A model generated the notes under the pieces. The model was not told the origin of the DNA. It was given only the letters and a program-made list of their open reading frames with translations, and searched no databases. Source: VRUE01 sp963728365 (GTDB lineage: Bacteria > Actinomycetota > Thermoleophilia > Solirubrobacterales > 70-9). Taken from it: 64,000 nt of DNA. The stretch spans positions 744,001-808,000 of the forward strand of contig CAVSJI010000001.1 in assembly GCA_963728365.1 (NCBI GenBank), in the 5' to 3' direction. Below, piece by piece: positions 26,048 through 33,207 of the stretch; within the stretch, counting starts at the first letter, position 1, and the number at the start of each line of letters is the position of its first letter. The position numbers were made by a program, and so were the translations under genes.

Positions 26048-26947
26048 TCAGCGGATGCGCTGGATGCCATTGGAGATCGCGCCCTTGGCCAGGTCCGTCC
26101 CGTCGAACACTTCGCTCGAGTCGGGCACCTGGATTTCGGGAACGTCACCGAACTTCAGAAAATCGACGCGCATATTCATGGTCGTCGGACCTTTGCCGTC
26201 TTTGGCTGGATCGGTTTTCACATACTTCATGCGCCGCACCAGCCCTTCGCTATCAATCCACGCTTCGATCTGAAGAGGGGTGCCGTTTTCTTCGGTATAC
26301 GAAGTAAGGCCTTCTTCCGCCCCCTCTTTGCGAAGCTGCTTGGCCTGCTCGGCGACGCCTATCGTGCCGCGGTACCGCGTCGTCCGCACGCCTCTCACGT
26401 CTTCCGTCCCGAGCTTTTGTACGCCACCAGTCACCGCTTCGAGGAGCTCCAGTTCGCCCATAGCGTCACCGTTGCTCGGAAGCGGCGAGTCCTTTTCCAA
26501 TCCAAACGACGAGAGGTCGAGGGACATCCACTGAGCCCCGCCCGGCAGCGACCCGAGTTTGCCCAGCTGGATGTACATGACGGTCCCGTCGACGACCCCC
26601 CGCATCTTGACCGAACCGTCCGAGTTCGGGTCGGGCATCGTCAGAACCATCCCGGTGCGACCCGTCTCGGTGTCGAAGACGATCCGGCCCATCATCGTGT
26701 ACGACCGACCCGGCGAGGAGACGACCGCGTGCATCTCCGCACGTCCGCCCGGCTCGTGCCGCGTTCTTTCTGCGGCCTTCGCAATCGCATTCAGCAACCC
26801 ACCGCTACCGCTGTCGCCTCCTTGCTGCCAAGCGAACATGGCAAGCGCGCCAGTCAGAACGCACAGGCCGGCGACAACCAGCCAGAAGCGGTGCCGACGC
26901 CTCGCTGGCTGGCTGGAGTGGGAACCAGATGTCGCCCTCTCCCTCAA
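26048..26947 (-). CDS. Membrane-anchored LppX/LolA-fold-like exported protein (paralogue)
   Basis: 299 aa; the only available start is TTG at 26947. One membrane anchor (FWLVVAGLCVLTGALAMFAW) precedes an extracytoplasmic domain paralogous to 14308-15273: both share KAAE/AAAR-type starts, EAWIDSEGLVRRMKYV and TTMNMRVDFLKFG near the end. It is the first gene of a two-gene operon with the small membrane protein 25675-26043. Its presence inside the accessory region suggests capture of a lineage-typical gene by the repeat array. Confidence 0.7.
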   Translation of the reverse strand: MRERATSGSHSSQPARRRHRFWLVVAGLCVLTGALAMFAWQQGGDSGSGGLLNAIAKAAERTRHEPGGRAEMHAVVSSPGRSYTMMGRIVFDTETGRTGMVLTMPDPNSDGSVKMRGVVDGTVMYIQLGKLGSLPGGAQWMSLDLSSFGLEKDSPLPSNGDAMGELELLEAVTGGVQKLGTEDVRGVRTTRYRGTIGVAEQAKQLRKEGAEEGLTSYTEENGTPLQIEAWIDSEGLVRRMKYVKTDPAKDGKGPTTMNMRVDFLKFGDVPEIQVPDSSEVFDGTDLAKGAISNGIQRIR

Positions 26948-27085
26948 GGTGGCCGTAAAGGTATCGCCTAGGTATCCGAGAAGGAGGCTCCCACGACCAC
27001 AGCGAAATCCGCCGCCCCGGCCTGCCGCCCGACAGGCTCGTTGCCCTCCGACGTGGTTCGACCGCCGTCAAGCAGCCGTGCCTGA

Positions 27086-27168
27086 TACCCCACCAAGACA
27101 TAACTCGAACCGCATCGCACGGGTCAATTCCGAGCCGATCTCGCTGGCCCGTCCCGCGGGCCGCTGAA
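27086..27168 (+). repeat. Dispersed accessory-region repeat R3
   Basis: Starts TACCCCACCAAGACATAACT, then CGAACCGCATCGCAC and later GATCTCGCTGGCCCG. Upstream flank GTGGTTCGACCGCCGTCAAG resembles the flank of R4. The intergenic stretch 26948-27264 (about 316 bp) contains this repeat and the HicB promoter and nothing else I can support. Confidence 0.7.
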
Positions 27169-27264
27169 CTGCGGTAGCTTGAATCACGTTTATCGGCTCT
27201 CTCCCGGATGCGATGCGGGAGCGATGTTTCGTCGTTGAACCTGCCCACGCGCTACGGTTTCAAC

Positions 27265-27495
27265 ATGGCGGCATCGGTCGACTTCACGATCTCCTTCGAC
27301 AGCCCCGACGAGGACGGCTGGATCGTCGCGCGCATCCTGGAGGTTCCCGGCGCCATGAGCCAGGGACGTACGCGGGAAGAAGCCAAGGAGAACGTGCTTG
27401 ACGCCCTGCGCACGGTGCTTACGCCCGACGAGGAGCTGGCCGGGGAGACGCCCCCGGCCGACCACGAACATCTTCGCTTTGTCGCCGCGGCGTGA
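27265..27495 (+). CDS. hicB: HicB-type antitoxin
   Basis: 76 aa from the ATG at 27265. The partial RNase-H-like fold of HicB is visible: VDFTISFDSPDEDGWIVARI, then EVPGAMSQGRTREEAKENVL. No DNA-binding tail is evident, so regulation may depend on another factor. It overlaps the downstream hicA start by 4 bases (GTGA). HicB antitoxins neutralise the HicA mRNA interferase. Confidence 0.85.
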   Translation: MAASVDFTISFDSPDEDGWIVARILEVPGAMSQGRTREEAKENVLDALRTVLTPDEELAGETPPADHEHLRFVAAA

Positions 27496-27683
27496 AGCGC
27501 CGCGACCTTGAGCGCCATCTCCGCAGCCATGGCTGCCGCGAAGTCGGTGGATCGAAGCACGCGAAGTGGCGCGGTCCACAGGGACAGGTCTCAGCCCTGC
27601 CGCGCCACAAAGAGATCGGCCCTGGACTCACACGATCGATCTGCCGACAGCTCGGCGTCCCCCAGCCGTCAAATCCCCGATGA
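27492..27683 (+). CDS. hicA: HicA-type mRNA interferase toxin
   Basis: 63 aa from the GTG at 27492. The dsRBD-like fold motif is KRRDLERHLRSHGCREVGGS followed by KHAKW, with the catalytic-type His in SKHAKW. Order hicB-hicA with a 4-base overlap suggests a coupled type II toxin-antitoxin pair. The stop overlaps the next small gene (ATGA), making a three-gene operon. Confidence 0.85.
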   Translation: MKRRDLERHLRSHGCREVGGSKHAKWRGPQGQVSALPRHKEIGPGLTRSICRQLGVPQPSNPR

Positions 27684-27916
27684 GCAACGCTGACCCTCCG
27701 CATTTCGGGATCGGTCAGGCGGTCCTGGTTGACGAGGGCCTTCCCGGCAGCGTGACGGCCGTGAGACAAGGAACGGTTCCCGGCGTCTTGGGCCTACCTC
27801 CGTTCGACACCTGGCTCTATGTCGTCAAGCCCGAAGCCGGCGGCGACGATCAGATCGACGTCCCGGAGTACAACTTGGTTGCCCAGGCGAATCGGAGCGA
27901 ATCTTCAGCGACCTGA
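27680..27916 (+). CDS. Small protein encoded third in the hicBA operon
   Basis: 78 aa. The ATG at 27680 overlaps the hicA stop by 4 bases. The sequence (FGIGQAVLVDEGLPGSVTAV...YVVKPEAGGDDQIDVPEYNL) looks like a small beta-barrel, perhaps SH3- or KOW-like. I do not recognise a family. Coupling to HicBA is unusual and suggests a third component or a passenger gene. Confidence 0.6.
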   Translation: MSNADPPHFGIGQAVLVDEGLPGSVTAVRQGTVPGVLGLPPFDTWLYVVKPEAGGDDQIDVPEYNLVAQANRSESSAT

Positions 27917-28002
27917 CGTGGCTGTCTGCCCGCCGCCGGGGCCTTCAATCCATGCCCCTTCCCCGGTTTTGGTTCGACCACCGTCAAGCGGCCGTGCCCA
28001 AG

Positions 28003-28080
28003 TACCCCTTACGGAACACAAGACGAACCACGCGGCGCGGATCGCGGCGGGATCGATTTCGCTTGTCCGTCGCGGTGCTG
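28003..28080 (+). repeat. Dispersed accessory-region repeat R4
   Basis: Starts TACCCCTTACGGAACACAAG, then ACGAACCACGCGGCGCGGAT and ends near TTTCGCTTGTCCG. It belongs to the TTACGGAAC subtype shared with R5. Upstream flank GGTTCGACCACCGTCAAGCG resembles that of R3. It lies between the hicBA operon and a minus-strand membrane gene. Confidence 0.75.
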
Positions 28081-28091
28081 CCGCATCAGAT

Positions 28092-28463
28092 TCAGGAGGA
28101 AGACCTATTCACTGAAAGCGGCAACCTTCCAAGGAAGTATCCAACGGCAACAATCACCCATAGGGCGGTAAAGACGGCGTGAATCAACCTGTCGTTGGCC
28201 CACAGCAGCGCCATTACCGCGTAGGCGAGAGCTAGCAGCAGAAACCCCCCAGCCATCCATCGCTTTTGCCGTGGGGAGAGGGGGCGGCGTCGCCCTTCCT
28301 CGCCCTCATATAGCCCCAGCGTCGCAGTCGCCCGCTCGGGGTCCCCTCCAAACCGTGGCAGTCCGTTCCGCGTGGTCTCAGAGAGATTCCGTCGCAGCCC
28401 CAAGACGACGACTGCGATGCCGAGCGTGATAGCGACAACCCACGGGATGAGATCGCTGCTCAT
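28092..28463 (-). CDS. Small membrane protein, paralogue B
   Basis: 123 aa with three membrane helices, a paralogue of 25675-26043. Both genes end a few bases after a repeat copy (R2 or R4), and the DNA just inside the 3' ends is also similar (CACTGAAAGCGGCA). Repeat plus gene therefore appear duplicated as one unit. The LppX-like partner of paralogue A is missing here. Function unknown. Confidence 0.8.
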   Translation of the reverse strand: MSSDLIPWVVAITLGIAVVVLGLRRNLSETTRNGLPRFGGDPERATATLGLYEGEEGRRRPLSPRQKRWMAGGFLLLALAYAVMALLWANDRLIHAVFTALWVIVAVGYFLGRLPLSVNRSSS

Positions 28464-28543
28464 CGGGGCAACATATCGAGCGCGGGCGAGGTACCTGTGT
28501 TCAAGAGGAAAGCCTGCATACTGAACCGGCTGCTTCGCCGATC

Positions 28544-29533
28544 ATGCCAACCGACCTCACTCTTCACGGCCGCCCGATAGGAACGGTCTTCGATCTTCTC
28601 GGGAAGAAGGAGAACGACATCACCTACTCGGTCGGCTGGGCACTGTCGCAAAGTCGAGAGCTCGCGACCGCCTTCATCGACGATGTCCTCCCCGAGGTCG
28701 ACGAGCCTTCGGTCGACATCGTCCTGTTGCAAGAGGGAGTCCCCGACGCCGGCTTCACCGACATTGAGATCAAGATCAACGAGTCCGAGTTCCACATCGT
28801 CGTCGAGGCGAAGCGCGGCTACAACCTTCCCGAGCTCGAGCAGCTGACCAAGTACGCGACGCGCACGAACGAGCCACCGGACGTGCTCGTCGTGATGGCC
28901 GAGGCATCAGGCGAGTTCGTTGCCGGAAAGCTGCCGGCAACGGTCAAGGGAGCCCCTGTTCACTACCGCTCCTGGCGTCGGCTCGACGAGCTCGTCGGTA
29001 TCGCGATCAGCCGATCCAAGAGCCACGCCGAGAAACGGCTGCTGCGAGACCTGTCCCGCTACCTGAGAGGCCTGATTACCATGCAGAACGTCAACTCGAA
29101 CCTCGTCTACGTCGTCAGCCTCGGCGGGGAGATCGAGAAAACCGGAATCAGCTTCCAGGAGGTCGTCACGAAGCACGACACCTACTTCTGTCCTGTCGGT
29201 CGGGGCTATCCGAAGGAGCCACCGAACTACCTCGGTTTCCGCTTCGGGGGAAGGCTGCAGCAGATCCGACACGTCAACTCCTATCGGGTCACCGACGACA
29301 ACTACGCGGGCTTCATGCCTCTCAAGGGAAAGGTCGATTGGCCCAACGAACGGCACTGGGTCTTCCGGCTCGGTCCCGTGATCGTGCCGCCGAAGCCCGT
29401 GAAGACCGGTGGCCTCTATGGAAGCCATCGCGGCTGGATCGCCATCGACCTCCTCCTCACCTGCGACACGGTCGCCGAGGCCCTCGAGAAGACCAACGCC
29501 CGCCGAGATGAATCCGGCGAGGTCGCAACCTGA
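28544..29533 (+). CDS. PD-(D/E)XK nuclease-fold protein
   Basis: 329 aa. The N-terminal part has the restriction-endonuclease-like core: a helix, then GFTDIEIKINESEFHIVVEA with the catalytic ExK in VEAKRG, and a Gln-Lys-Tyr helix (LEQLTKYA). The C-terminal part (about residues 190-320) is unassigned and rich in aromatic residues. It is followed 16 bases later by a second nuclease-fold gene, so the two probably act together. A defence or DNA-processing role is inference. Confidence 0.65.
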   Translation: MPTDLTLHGRPIGTVFDLLGKKENDITYSVGWALSQSRELATAFIDDVLPEVDEPSVDIVLLQEGVPDAGFTDIEIKINESEFHIVVEAKRGYNLPELEQLTKYATRTNEPPDVLVVMAEASGEFVAGKLPATVKGAPVHYRSWRRLDELVGIAISRSKSHAEKRLLRDLSRYLRGLITMQNVNSNLVYVVSLGGEIEKTGISFQEVVTKHDTYFCPVGRGYPKEPPNYLGFRFGGRLQQIRHVNSYRVTDDNYAGFMPLKGKVDWPNERHWVFRLGPVIVPPKPVKTGGLYGSHRGWIAIDLLLTCDTVAEALEKTNARRDESGEVAT

Positions 29534-29549
29534 TGGATGGGCGCGCTCC

Positions 29550-30566
29550 GTGAGTCTCACCTCGCATCTGGAAAGTCGCGATAGCCCCGTGCGGCGCTGG
29601 CTAGAGGAGCGCTTCCCCGAAACCCGAAGCGTCACCCGTGAGGCAAATCGCCAACTTCGCGGCGGCGAACAGGCATGCCGGATCCCGCGCGCTGTCGGAG
29701 CCGACCCGGGTCTCGTCGGCACCGGGCTCGACTACCTCCTGCGGGCCTGCCTTCGAGTCACCTCGATCGAAGAAACCGTCGCCACCCATGCGGTCCAGAT
29801 GCTCTCACGGGACCCGTCCATCGGCATACGCGCAATCGAGGTCGAACGCGAAGCGGTCACCGGAATCAAGCGGCTCAGTCCCGGTCGCCGCGACCTGACC
29901 GATTCGGAGTGGCGCGAGGTCTGCATCTCCTGCCTGGTACTCGCTCGCTTTGAGCAGTTCTTCCGCATTGGGCCGATACCCGCAGTCGAGGAGCGACTGA
30001 TCGCACCGCTCCGACGCTGCCTCGGCCTCGACGATTTCGTCCCGCTTGCACTGACACCGGCAACGATCCAGGACCTCGAGCAGGTGGGACGGTCGGCCTG
30101 GGAGGAACACCGGGGGTGGGCGAATGCCCGGCCGCTCGTACTCAATCCCAAGTTCGAGCAGAGCCGGGCGCTGGGCGGCGCCGACGCCGACCTGATCGTC
30201 GGCCGTCTGCTGATCGACCTCAAGGCGACGACGACCCCGGGCATCGTCGGCCGTTTCGAGCTCTGGCAGCTCCTCGGCTATGCGCTGGCCGACACCGAGG
30301 ACAAGTACGGGATCCGCGAGGTCGGGATCGCTGCGCTCCGGTGGTGCTCAAGCATCTCCTGGCCCCTTATGGCTCTCATGCACGAGCTCGCCCCCACTGC
30401 GCCCGGGACGGTCGTCTTGGGAAAGATCAGGGCTCCTACTCCAGTGTCCCCCGACCTCGGCGAGCTCCGCGCCGAGTTCGCCCACGTCATAGAGCAGAGC
30501 CGCCGCACTCGCCCAGGCGGAGCACTCATGAGCCTCCCACCACGCCCACGCAAGGTTCGGCCCTAG
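29550..30566 (+). CDS. Second nuclease-fold protein of the pair
   Basis: 338 aa from the GTG at 29550. The C-terminal half shows GGADADLIVGRLLIDLKATT, a D...DxK pattern of PD-(D/E)XK enzymes, followed by FELWQLLGYALAD. The N-terminal half is helical and begins with SLTSHLESRDSPVRRWLEER. I do not recognise the exact family. Spacing to the upstream gene supports an operon. It may be the DNA-cleaving subunit of an undescribed two-gene system. Confidence 0.6.
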   Translation: MSLTSHLESRDSPVRRWLEERFPETRSVTREANRQLRGGEQACRIPRAVGADPGLVGTGLDYLLRACLRVTSIEETVATHAVQMLSRDPSIGIRAIEVEREAVTGIKRLSPGRRDLTDSEWREVCISCLVLARFEQFFRIGPIPAVEERLIAPLRRCLGLDDFVPLALTPATIQDLEQVGRSAWEEHRGWANARPLVLNPKFEQSRALGGADADLIVGRLLIDLKATTTPGIVGRFELWQLLGYALADTEDKYGIREVGIAALRWCSSISWPLMALMHELAPTAPGTVVLGKIRAPTPVSPDLGELRAEFAHVIEQSRRTRPGGALMSLPPRPRKVRP

Positions 30567-30575
30567 TCGGACCGA

Positions 30576-31043
30576 TCAGCGACTACCCGCTTCCATCCCC
30601 TTCTTCTGGTGAGCCTGAATCACCAGCAGCTTTTCCTTCAGCTTCTTCGGAATCTTGACGACGACCCGCTCGACGCCGTGGTGGTCCTGAACCGCGCGCT
30701 GCCAACCGACGACGGAGTCCAACGCAGCGTGATCGGCGAAGGCCAGGATGAACTTGGCACCTGGATACCGAGCCCTCAGTGCGACGAACTTGAGCGCGTC
30801 CGTCGCCACCTTCTTCTTCTGACCCGGTCTGAGGGCACCGATCCGCGCAAAAGCCTCCACGAATACGATCTCGGCTGGATCGACACCGTCGATCTCCATG
30901 ATCGCGCCTTCGAAATCGACGCGCTTCTTCTCGAGCTTCACTCCCAGATCTTTCCCAAGCTGCTTCAGCATGGCGAGCTCGACCTCGCGCTGAACCTTGG
31001 ACGAACTCAGGTGTTCCCCGGCGACCACCGGTTTCTTCTTCAT
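30576..31043 (-). CDS. Uncharacterised protein, possible nuclease-like fold
   Basis: 155 aa from the ATG at 31043; a GTG at 31082 inside repeat R5 is an alternative. Visible segments: KKRVDFEGAIMEIDGVDPAE, then IVFVEAFARIG, a basic helix (PGQKKKVATDALKF), and VVKIPKKLKEKLLVIQAHQK. The acidic-strand-VEA pattern recalls the PD-(D/E)XK core, but the lysine is not in place. It is convergent with the nuclease pair, 9 bases from its end. Confidence 0.55.
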   Translation of the reverse strand: MKKKPVVAGEHLSSSKVQREVELAMLKQLGKDLGVKLEKKRVDFEGAIMEIDGVDPAEIVFVEAFARIGALRPGQKKKVATDALKFVALRARYPGAKFILAFADHAALDSVVGWQRAVQDHHGVERVVVKIPKKLKEKLLVIQAHQKKGMEAGSR

Positions 31044-31075
31044 GTGACGAGAGCCCGCCGAGGTAGAAACGGCCA

Positions 31076-31150
31076 TACCCACTTACGGAACAGAAGACGA
31101 ACCAAATAGCGCGGATCGCCGCTGATCCCGTTTCGCTGGCACGGTAGCGA
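31076..31150 (+). repeat. Dispersed accessory-region repeat R5
   Basis: Starts TACCCACTTACGGAACAGAA, then GACGAACCAAATAGCGCGGA and a GGATC-N6-GATCC hairpin, then GTTTCGCTGGCACGG. It is followed by a separate hairpin, GTGGGCTG...CAGCCCAC (31153-31176). It separates the nuclease module from the Phd-like module. Confidence 0.75.
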
Positions 31151-31196
31151 CTGTGGGCTGATCATTCCCAGCCCACGGGGAAATTTGAGCTGGTAA

Positions 31197-31220
31197 TATG
31201 TCAGTCAAATGTCGGACATA
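31197..31220 (+). promoter_or_regulatory. Operator-like repeat before the Phd-like gene
   Basis: A direct repeat of ATGTC(A/G)G(T/A)CA (31198-31207, 31209-31218) overlaps the palindrome ATGTCGGACAT (31209-31219). It lies 24 bases upstream of the likely ATG at 31244. This layout fits autoregulation by the Phd-like N-terminal domain; that is inference. Confidence 0.5.
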
Positions 31221-31243
31221 GCTGGATAAGGACGGGTTTGAAG

Positions 31244-31939
31244 ATGGCGGCCGTGGGCTTGAGGAAGCTTTCACGAGAGACGCGCGAGGTGATCGAGCAG
31301 CTCGAAGAGAGTCACGAGCCGGTCTTGATCGTACGGCGAGGGAAGCCAATCGCGGCGTTGGTTGCGGTCGACGGAGAGAACCTCAACCAGCTGCTACTAG
31401 CGAGTCTGCCGGAGTTCGTAGAAGAGCGGCACAAGGCGGATGAAGAATTGGCGACCAGCCAAACTCGGCCACTCGGCGAGGTGATGGCAGAAATCGAAGC
31501 GAATGAGCCAGAGGGCGCGGAGGAGCCGCCGGAAGAGGACGAGGGGCCGTTTCACGATCTTCTTCTGGCCTGGAAGTCCGAGCTTGAGAGTCCGAACTTG
31601 GCGGCTGCACTAGGTGCGCCGCCGGAGGTCGAGAGCGAGCCGGCGGAGATGGAGGAAATCGGCGCCTTGAACCAAGAGCTGCTGAGGCGGTATGTCGACA
31701 ATGCCCTGCTAGAGGCCTTTCGGCAAGTTAGAAACCTCAACGCCAACCTGGCGGACACACTGAGACGGCGGGGCAAATTCTCGACCCCGGGGTTCAAAGC
31801 AGCGCTGGAGCAGGTGACGGACGTGGAGCGGCTAACACACCCGATCCGAGCCCGTGCCATCGTTGTGAATGACGAGGGAGAGGTGATCCTCGGCGGCGAG
31901 GATGTCGTGGCTGAGGAGAGAGCACTCAAGAACGAGTAG
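31244..31939 (+). CDS. Phd/YefM-like N-terminal domain fused to an acidic C-terminal region
   Basis: 231 aa from the ATG at 31244 (TTG at 31238 also in frame). Residues 1-45 resemble an antitoxin DNA-binding domain: LRKLSRETREVIEQLEESHE and then PVLIVRRGKPIAALVAVD. A long acidic linker follows (GAEEPPEEDEGP). The C-terminus contains LLEAFRQVRNLNANLADTLR and ends in an acidic helix. Classical Phd proteins are about 80 aa, so this is an enlarged form. It is convergent with a membrane protein (14-base overlap) that is coupled to a ParE-like toxin. Confidence 0.65.
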   Translation: MAAVGLRKLSRETREVIEQLEESHEPVLIVRRGKPIAALVAVDGENLNQLLLASLPEFVEERHKADEELATSQTRPLGEVMAEIEANEPEGAEEPPEEDEGPFHDLLLAWKSELESPNLAAALGAPPEVESEPAEMEEIGALNQELLRRYVDNALLEAFRQVRNLNANLADTLRRRGKFSTPGFKAALEQVTDVERLTHPIRARAIVVNDEGEVILGGEDVVAEERALKNE

Positions 31940-32450
31940 GCCCCCTACGCTCCCTTGGTTGGATGCCCGCATCGTCGAGCGTACGATTAAGGATCTCAGC
32001 GAGCCGATTCTCGCGGCGTTGCCAAGCGTTATCGGAGATGACGTGGGAGCCAAGCACAACGGCGGAACCCAAGGCCCCGATACCGGCGCCTATGGTCGCC
32101 GCTAGAAGGAACTTGTAGAGCCAGTTGGGGAGTTCAGTGCAGATCGCTGCCAGAGCGGCCAGCTCGCCGAGAGCAACGTAGGCAACGATGAGGATTGCGG
32201 CTGAGCGCCCAGTGGAGATTTGGATCGTGCCAAGAGCAAGAGCGATGAAGAGCGCTGCAATGGAAGTGGCGGCGGCGACGAAGAAGGACTGAAACCACGG
32301 CGGCGGACCGAGAGCTGGGTCGATCTGCGGCGCGAGAAGAAAACCGAGAACGGCGGCGGCAAGCGAGAGGACGAGGATCAGCCAGGGCCACCAGCAAGGC
32401 AGGGGAGACGGAGGGGCTGGCTGGTAGGGCTGGTGGCCGACGTCGTTCAC
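31926..32450 (-). CDS. Four-helix membrane protein coupled to a ParE-like gene
   Basis: 174 aa starting at GTG 32450, which overlaps the stop of the ParE-like gene by 4 bases. Helices are seen at WWPWLILVLSLAAAVLGFLL, SFFVAAATSIAALFIALALG, AAILIVAYVALGELAALAAI and FLLAATIGAGIGALGSAVVL. A basic C-terminal tail follows. The 3' end overlaps the convergent Phd-like gene by 14 bases. Function unknown. Confidence 0.65.
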   Translation of the reverse strand: MNDVGHQPYQPAPPSPLPCWWPWLILVLSLAAAVLGFLLAPQIDPALGPPPWFQSFFVAAATSIAALFIALALGTIQISTGRSAAILIVAYVALGELAALAAICTELPNWLYKFLLAATIGAGIGALGSAVVLGSHVISDNAWQRRENRLAEILNRTLDDAGIQPRERRGPTRS

Positions 32451-32770
32451 TCGAGCTCCGCCAAAGCCTGAAGCGCGCGCTGGAGGCGCGCGGAGGCAGC
32501 GATCGTGCCGACGAGGATCAGAGGGGCGTCGGGCGCGGCGCGCTCATCATCTGTGAGGCGACGGAAGATAACGTGGATTCCGTCGAGCAAGGCGACCTCC
32601 TGCCAAGGCGGTTCATGGGGCGGGCTCCCGCAAACGCGAACCGAACTAGGAGCAATGTATCCGTTGGCGAGACGGCTCAGGGCGTGCCGCAGCTTTCGTC
32701 GCGTGCGCCGGTCGAGTTCGGCGAGCGCCGTGGCCGCAGCATCGGAGAGCTCAGGATCTGGGTGGGACAC
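32447..32770 (-). CDS. ParE/RelE-like toxin-fold protein
   Basis: 107 aa. The fold signature is visible: ALAELDRRTRRKLRHALSRL, then WQEVALLDGIHVIFRRLTDD and LILVGTIAA, as in RelE/ParE proteins. It has no antitoxin next to it in the usual order. Instead it is coupled to a membrane protein, and a Phd-like gene faces it from the other side. Toxicity is not established. Confidence 0.6.
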   Translation of the reverse strand: MSHPDPELSDAAATALAELDRRTRRKLRHALSRLANGYIAPSSVRVCGSPPHEPPWQEVALLDGIHVIFRRLTDDERAAPDAPLILVGTIAASARLQRALQALAELE

Positions 32771-33207
32771 TGGATGATTACCTCAACCAACGACCACGAG
32801 CCTTAGGAGACAGTTCGTATTCGGACAAGATACGCGGATCGTGGATCGTCGAAACCGGCCCATGCCAACGAGGGTTTCAAGCCAGGCGAAAGCCGACCTG
32901 GCAAGAGGCAAGCCTCTGCATTGTTTGTCTGTCCCCGCTGGACCCGTCATCTCATCCCTCTACACCCGGTTGACTGACGAATCAGTCAACGGTTCAATTA
33001 TGCCAGCACGACGGGTCTGGATCAACCGTCCAGAGTGGCAGTTGAAACGTGGCCTCAGACCGGAGGCGAGGAGTTTCGCTTACCTGCTAATCCGACCTAG
33101 CGTGATATCCGAGTTGCATACAAGATCCATGTGAGCCTGATACAAAACCCGCTGCGATCAGTGCAGAGTTCATTTTAGATCATGCACTAAGGCGAAGAAA
33201 AGCAGAA
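32771..33207. other. Intergenic region with dyads, no gene seen
   Basis: About 437 bp. A stretch near 32822-32870 (ACAAGATACGCGGATCG) is a weak match to the dispersed repeats. A hairpin has 8-bp arms GTTGACTG (32969-32976) and CAGTCAAC (32983-32990). AGTGCA (33160-33165) and TGCACT (33183-33188) flank the likely promoter of the ROK gene. No ORF is supported. Confidence 0.5.

Noticed and set aside
24168..31150. Dispersed repeats as a CRISPR array
   Set aside because: Copies are 0.9 to 3 kb apart with genes between them and no cas genes; spacing and divergence do not fit CRISPR.
24168..31150. Dispersed repeats as classical integron attC sites
   Set aside because: I found no consistent GTTRRRY core and no IntI-type integrase in the window, so only a looser cassette-like interpretation is kept.
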